Origin: JACZWL01 sp046756445
GTDB lineage: Bacteria > Pseudomonadota > Gammaproteobacteria > Steroidobacterales > Woeseiaceae
Reading direction: 5' to 3'
Length of the DNA: 26,305 nucleotides
Assembly (NCBI GenBank): GCA_046756445.1
Contig: JBHHWI010000034.1
Coordinates: forward strand, 1 to 26,305
Shown: positions 22,949-26,305 of the stretch, piece after piece
Layout: each line of letters begins with the position of its first letter
Position numbering within the stretch: the first letter of the stretch is position 1
Made by a program: the position numbers and the translations under genes
Notes under the pieces: model-generated
Told to the model about the DNA's origin: nothing
The model's database searches: none
The model's input: only the letters and a program-made list of their open reading frames with translations

Positions 22949-23419
22949 TCAGATGACGCCTGACTCCAGGCCGGCGGCCATCGTCATCCCGAGCTCCTCG
23001 CACTCGATCAGCCGTGACTCGTCGAAGTCGCCGGCAATCAGCACCGGCTCCTGCACCTGCCTGACGGACAGCCCGGTGAGAATCCGGGAGATGCTGCTGA
23101 TCGCCCCGGTGCCGTCGTTGCCCGCGCGCACGAACAGCGCGTAAGGCATGCCGCCGACCTTGTCTTCGCAGGGGTAATAGATGCGGTCGAGAAAGTATTT
23201 CATCGCGCCGCTCATGTAGCCGAAATTCTCCGGCGTTCCGAGGATCAGGCCATCGGCCCACAGCACGTCGTCCACCGAGGCTTCGAGCGCATCGCACACG
23301 CGCACCTCGACACCCTCGATGTCCGGATGCGTGGCACCGCGAACGACCGCGTCCGCCATCTTGCTGGTGGTGCCGGACTGCGAGTGAAATACGATCAGGA
23401 GATGCTTCGATTCAGCCAT
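22949..23419 (-). CDS. Small flavodoxin-like / NADPH-dependent FMN reductase family protein
   Basis: The 156-residue cytoplasmic protein has a flavodoxin fold. The FMN phosphate loop is SQSGTTSKMADAV (about 12-24), and GTPENFGYMSGAMKYFLDR (about 60-78) matches the WrbA/FMN_red type flavin-contacting segment. It is shorter than WrbA (about 200 residues), so quinone reductase function is not assured; the electron partner is unknown. The ATG at 23417-23419 immediately precedes the first beta strand (ESKHLLIVFHS); an upstream extension to 23491 would overlap glnE on the other strand and is unlikely. It is divergent from glnE with 31 bases between starts, and convergent with the GGDEF/EAL gene with 15 bases between stops. 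Confidence 0.8.
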   Translation of the reverse strand: MAESKHLLIVFHSQSGTTSKMADAVVRGATHPDIEGVEVRVCDALEASVDDVLWADGLILGTPENFGYMSGAMKYFLDRIYYPCEDKVGGMPYALFVRAGNDGTGAISSISRILTGLSVRQVQEPVLIAGDFDESRLIECEELGMTMAAGLESGVI

Positions 23420-23450
23420 AAGCCGGGCCCGATTCGATAGACTTGCCGCG

Positions 23451-26305
23451 ATGAAGTCCAAGCTGATCGCCAGTCTACCGGACGAGCTCAATGGCGTCGT
23501 GTCGCACTGGTTCGATCACCTGGCATCTTGCCACCCGGACGCGATCGGGGCTATCCGGAGTAATGAGGCGTTCTCATCGGACCTGACCCGGCTGGTCGCC
23601 TGCAGCGAGTTTGCCGCCGATACCATCGTCCGCGAATGGCCCTGGGTCTTATCCTGCGGCAAGAACAAAGGCTTCAGGCGGCCGCCGGACGCCCGGGCGC
23701 TGGATTCCTTCGTGGCCGAGGTTGCCGAACGCACTGACGATGTCGACACGGTCAAACGCCGCCTCAGGCAATTTCGCAACCGCTGGCTTCTGCACGTGCT
23801 GTGGCGCGATATCTGCGCGGAGGCCGGTCTCGCGGACACCCTCGGGGCGCTCACCGATCTGGCCGACAATCTCATTGCCGCGTGCACTACGTATGCAACC
23901 ACGGAGACGCAGAAACGATTCGGCAAGCCGCGAAACGATGCCGGCGGGGAGATCCCGGTGGTGGTCCTCGCGATGGGCAAGCTCGGCGGCCGGGAGCTGA
24001 ATTTCTCGTCCGATGTCGACCTGATCTTCCTCTACCCCGACGGGGGGGAGACCGACGGCCGCCGCCGCATCAGCGCACACGAGTATTTCACCCGCCTGAC
24101 CCGGCAGATCATCGCGTTGCTGGACGAGGTGACCCCCGACGGCTTCGTTTTTCGGGTAGACACCAGGCTCAGGCCCTTCGGCGACAGCGGACCGCCGGTC
24201 GTCAGCTTTGCGGCGCTGGAATCCTACCTGCCCCAGCACGGCCGGAGCTGGGAGCGATACGCCTACATCAAGGCCCGGATCACCGGTGCGGCCGTCAGCG
24301 ACGAAGTAGCCGAAGAACTCATGGTCAACCTGATAGAGCCGTTTGTGTACCGGCGCTACATCGACTTCGGTGTGCTCGAGGCCATGCGCGAGATGAAAGC
24401 GCTGGTCGCCGCGGAGGTACGGAACAGGGAGCTTGCCTCCAATATCAAGCTCGGCCCCGGCGGCATCAGGGAAGTCGAATTCATCGTCCAGTCCCTGCAA
24501 CTGGTTCGCGGCGGCAGTGACCGGACGCTGCGTTGCCGCGAGTTGCAGGTCGCCCTGCCGCGCCTCGCGCATAACCGGGGCCTGACTCCGACCGCCGTGG
24601 ATGAGTTGCAGGGCGCCTACACTTTTCTGCGGCGTCTCGAAAACTCGATCCAGGCCCTGCGCGATCGGCAGTCGCACGATCTGCCGACCGATCCGACGGA
24701 CCGGGCAAGACTCTGTCTCGCGATGAACTATGCGGACTGGGACTGCCTGCTCGCGGATCTCGACGGGCACCGCGGCAACGTCAATCGGCATTTCGACAGC
24801 GTGCTGTTCGGCAGCGACCGCCCGGAATCGCGATCGACGGTGGCGATCACGATCGCCGAACGCTGGGCCGCGCCGGCGACCGCCGCACAGTGGCGCGACG
24901 TACTCCAGCAGCAGGGATTCGGACAGGCCGGCGAACTCTCGGAAATCCTGACGCAGTTTCAGTGCGCGCCGCTGACTAAGCAAATCGACGAGCCCGCCCG
25001 GCAGCGGCTGGACCAGTTCATGCCGAAGCTGCTGTTACGGCTTCGGGAACAGCCGGAACCATTGCAGACCCTGCGACGGGTCCTCGACATCGTCGAGCGG
25101 ATCCTGCGGCGCAGCGCCTACGTGGCGCTGCTGAACGAGAATCCGCTGGCACTGGAGAGGCTCGTGAGCCTGAGCCGAAGCAGCGCCTACATCGCCGGGC
25201 AGATCAGCCGTCATCCGCAGCTGATGGACGAGTTGCTCGACCCGCGCGCGGGCGCGCCGTCGGCGGAGGAGATGGCCGGGGAACTCGAACAGCGTATAAC
25301 GCGTCTCGGCACGACTGACAGCGAGCAGCGAGTGGAGGCGCTGGGGCAATTTCAGCGGGCGACCCTGTTTCGCATCGCGGTCGCCGATTTCGGCGGTGAG
25401 CTGCCGATTATGAAGGTCAGCGACCGGCTGACCGATCTCGCCGAGCTGATCCTGAACAAGGCGCTGGATACCGCTTATGCGGACCTCGTCGCGAAGCATG
25501 GCGAGCCAGGGTCCGCCGGCTTCGGGGTCATCGCCTACGGCAAGTTCGGCGGCATCGAATTGTCATACCGCTCGGACCTCGATCTCGTGTTCCTTCACGA
25601 ATCGCCTCGGCCGGGCGAGTCCGGGCAGATGACCGACGGCGGCAAGCCGCTCGAGATCAGCGTTTTCTTCGGCCGGCTGGTGGGCCGGCTGGTGCACTTT
25701 CTGACCACACAAACCGGCTCCGGCGCCCTCTACCAGGTCGACACCCGGCTGCGGCCCAGCGGGCGGTCGGGCCTCCTGGTGACCAGCGTCGAGGCATTCG
25801 AACGGTATCAGGAGGAGAACGCGTGGACCTGGGAGCACCAGGCCCTGTTGCGCAGCAGGCCCGTCGCAGGCAGCGCCCGGGTGGCGAGGGAGTTCGAGAG
25901 AGTACGTGCCGAGACACTCCGGAATCGCGTGCGCCGTAACAGCCTGCTGGCGGACGTCCTGTCGATGCGCGACAAGATGCGTGACCGGCTGGACCGGAGC
26001 GACTCCGACTCATTCGATCTCAAGCAGGGCGCCGGCGGCATCGGCGACATCGAGTTCATCGTGCAGTACCTCGTTCTCAGGCATGCAAAGGCGCATCCCG
26101 CCGTCATCCACTATCCCGACAACATCCGTCAGCTCGGCACGCTGGCAGCGGCAGCCTGCCTGGCCGAGGCGGATGCCGTGCAACTACAGGACATATACAA
26201 GAAGTACCGGTCCCGGCTGCATCATCTCGCCCTGGACGAGAAACCGCCCCTGGTGCCGGACGGGGAATTCGCCGCGGAAAGAAAGTTCGTGACCGGCATC
26301 TGGAA
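23451..26305 (+). CDS. glnE: Bifunctional glutamine synthetase adenylyltransferase/adenylyl-removing enzyme, 3' end cut by the window edge
   Basis: GlnE adds and removes AMP on glutamine synthetase, adjusting nitrogen assimilation under control of PII proteins. The frame from the ATG at 23451 stays in register through every conserved motif I checked to the right edge, 951 codons. The first nucleotidyltransferase domain (adenylyl removase) has MGKLGGRELNFSSDVDLIF at 175-193 with Asp188 and Asp190. A PII-uridylyltransferase-like helical domain includes GPGGIREVEF near 336. The second catalytic domain (adenylyltransferase) has YGKFGGIELSYRSDLDLVF at 696-714 with Asp709 and Asp711, followed by GAGGIGDIEFIVQY. 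The last visible residues (KFVTGIW) resemble the E. coli C-terminus, so only some ten residues are likely missing. No good ribosome binding site precedes the start. Confidence 0.96.
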   Translation, partial: MKSKLIASLPDELNGVVSHWFDHLASCHPDAIGAIRSNEAFSSDLTRLVACSEFAADTIVREWPWVLSCGKNKGFRRPPDARALDSFVAEVAERTDDVDTVKRRLRQFRNRWLLHVLWRDICAEAGLADTLGALTDLADNLIAACTTYATTETQKRFGKPRNDAGGEIPVVVLAMGKLGGRELNFSSDVDLIFLYPDGGETDGRRRISAHEYFTRLTRQIIALLDEVTPDGFVFRVDTRLRPFGDSGPPVVSFAALESYLPQHGRSWERYAYIKARITGAAVSDEVAEELMVNLIEPFVYRRYIDFGVLEAMREMKALVAAEVRNRELASNIKLGPGGIREVEFIVQSLQLVRGGSDRTLRCRELQVALPRLAHNRGLTPTAVDELQGAYTFLRRLENSIQALRDRQSHDLPTDPTDRARLCLAMNYADWDCLLADLDGHRGNVNRHFDSVLFGSDRPESRSTVAITIAERWAAPATAAQWRDVLQQQGFGQAGELSEILTQFQCAPLTKQIDEPARQRLDQFMPKLLLRLREQPEPLQTLRRVLDIVERILRRSAYVALLNENPLALERLVSLSRSSAYIAGQISRHPQLMDELLDPRAGAPSAEEMAGELEQRITRLGTTDSEQRVEALGQFQRATLFRIAVADFGGELPIMKVSDRLTDLAELILNKALDTAYADLVAKHGEPGSAGFGVIAYGKFGGIELSYRSDLDLVFLHESPRPGESGQMTDGGKPLEISVFFGRLVGRLVHFLTTQTGSGALYQVDTRLRPSGRSGLLVTSVEAFERYQEENAWTWEHQALLRSRPVAGSARVAREFERVRAETLRNRVRRNSLLADVLSMRDKMRDRLDRSDSDSFDLKQGAGGIGDIEFIVQYLVLRHAKAHPAVIHYPDNIRQLGTLAAAACLAEADAVQLQDIYKKYRSRLHHLALDEKPPLVPDGEFAAERKFVTGIW

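Noticed and set aside
22942..22962. Hairpin CAGGCG/CGCCTG between the convergent GGDEF/EAL and flavodoxin-like genes as a terminator
   Set aside because: The stem is short or bulged, part of it lies inside the flavodoxin-like gene and there is no T-run on either strand.
23649..24983. A 444-codon open frame on the minus strand across glnE
   Set aside because: The plus-strand frame carries the complete GlnE catalytic motifs, and the antisense product has no recognisable domain.

Overview
This window is GC-rich chromosomal DNA that looks like a free-living gammaproteobacterium. The evidence is a fused three-function siroheme synthase (CysG), an NADPH-type CysJ/CysI pair with a PAPS-type CysH, a CysB regulator, a Kef-type antiporter, a YgiM-like SH3 protein and a full-length two-domain GlnE. 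No rRNA, tRNA, CRISPR array, insertion sequence or prophage gene is visible. I cannot place the genus; an environmental or marine lineage is a guess.

Layout. Positions 86-7649 carry seven minus-strand genes. In order of transcription they are a Kef-type K+/H+ antiporter, a ferritin-like metal-dependent hydrolase, a MATE exporter, a DUF4760-like membrane protein, a stand-alone ABC ATPase, a membrane-anchored NERD-domain protein and a DUF819 membrane protein. The middle genes are tightly packed or overlapping. A dienelactone-hydrolase-like lipoprotein (plus) then converges on a small secreted four-cysteine protein (minus). A PGPGW membrane protein and a 354-base palindrome-rich gap follow. The next unit is a two-gene operon, a PAS + Fis-type HTH regulator overlapping dacB (PBP4) by four bases. 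Its promoter carries a perfect 14-bp-arm inverted repeat and a third related site. A 62-base imperfect inverted repeat separates dacB from the SH3 gene.

Positions 12676-20585 form an assimilatory sulfate reduction and cysteine locus: cysJ-cysI-cysH with 11-base overlaps, cysB converging on cysH by four bases, and, divergent from cysB, cysG and cysK. Together they take PAPS to sulfite (CysH), sulfite to sulfide (CysJI, with siroheme from CysG) and sulfide to cysteine (CysK), probably under CysB. The sulfate-activation genes (ATP sulfurylase, APS kinase) and sulfate transport genes are not here.

The last part holds a GGDEF/EAL protein with a degenerate GGDEF site and a conserved-looking EAL site, a small flavodoxin-like protein on the minus strand, and glnE, which runs off the right edge only a few residues short of its expected end.

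Most of the window is ordinary core metabolism. The best candidate for something undescribed is the self-contained PAS-HTH/dacB operon with its clustered palindromic operators and an apparently leaderless start. The membrane-NERD / orphan ABC / DUF4760 group is a weaker second.
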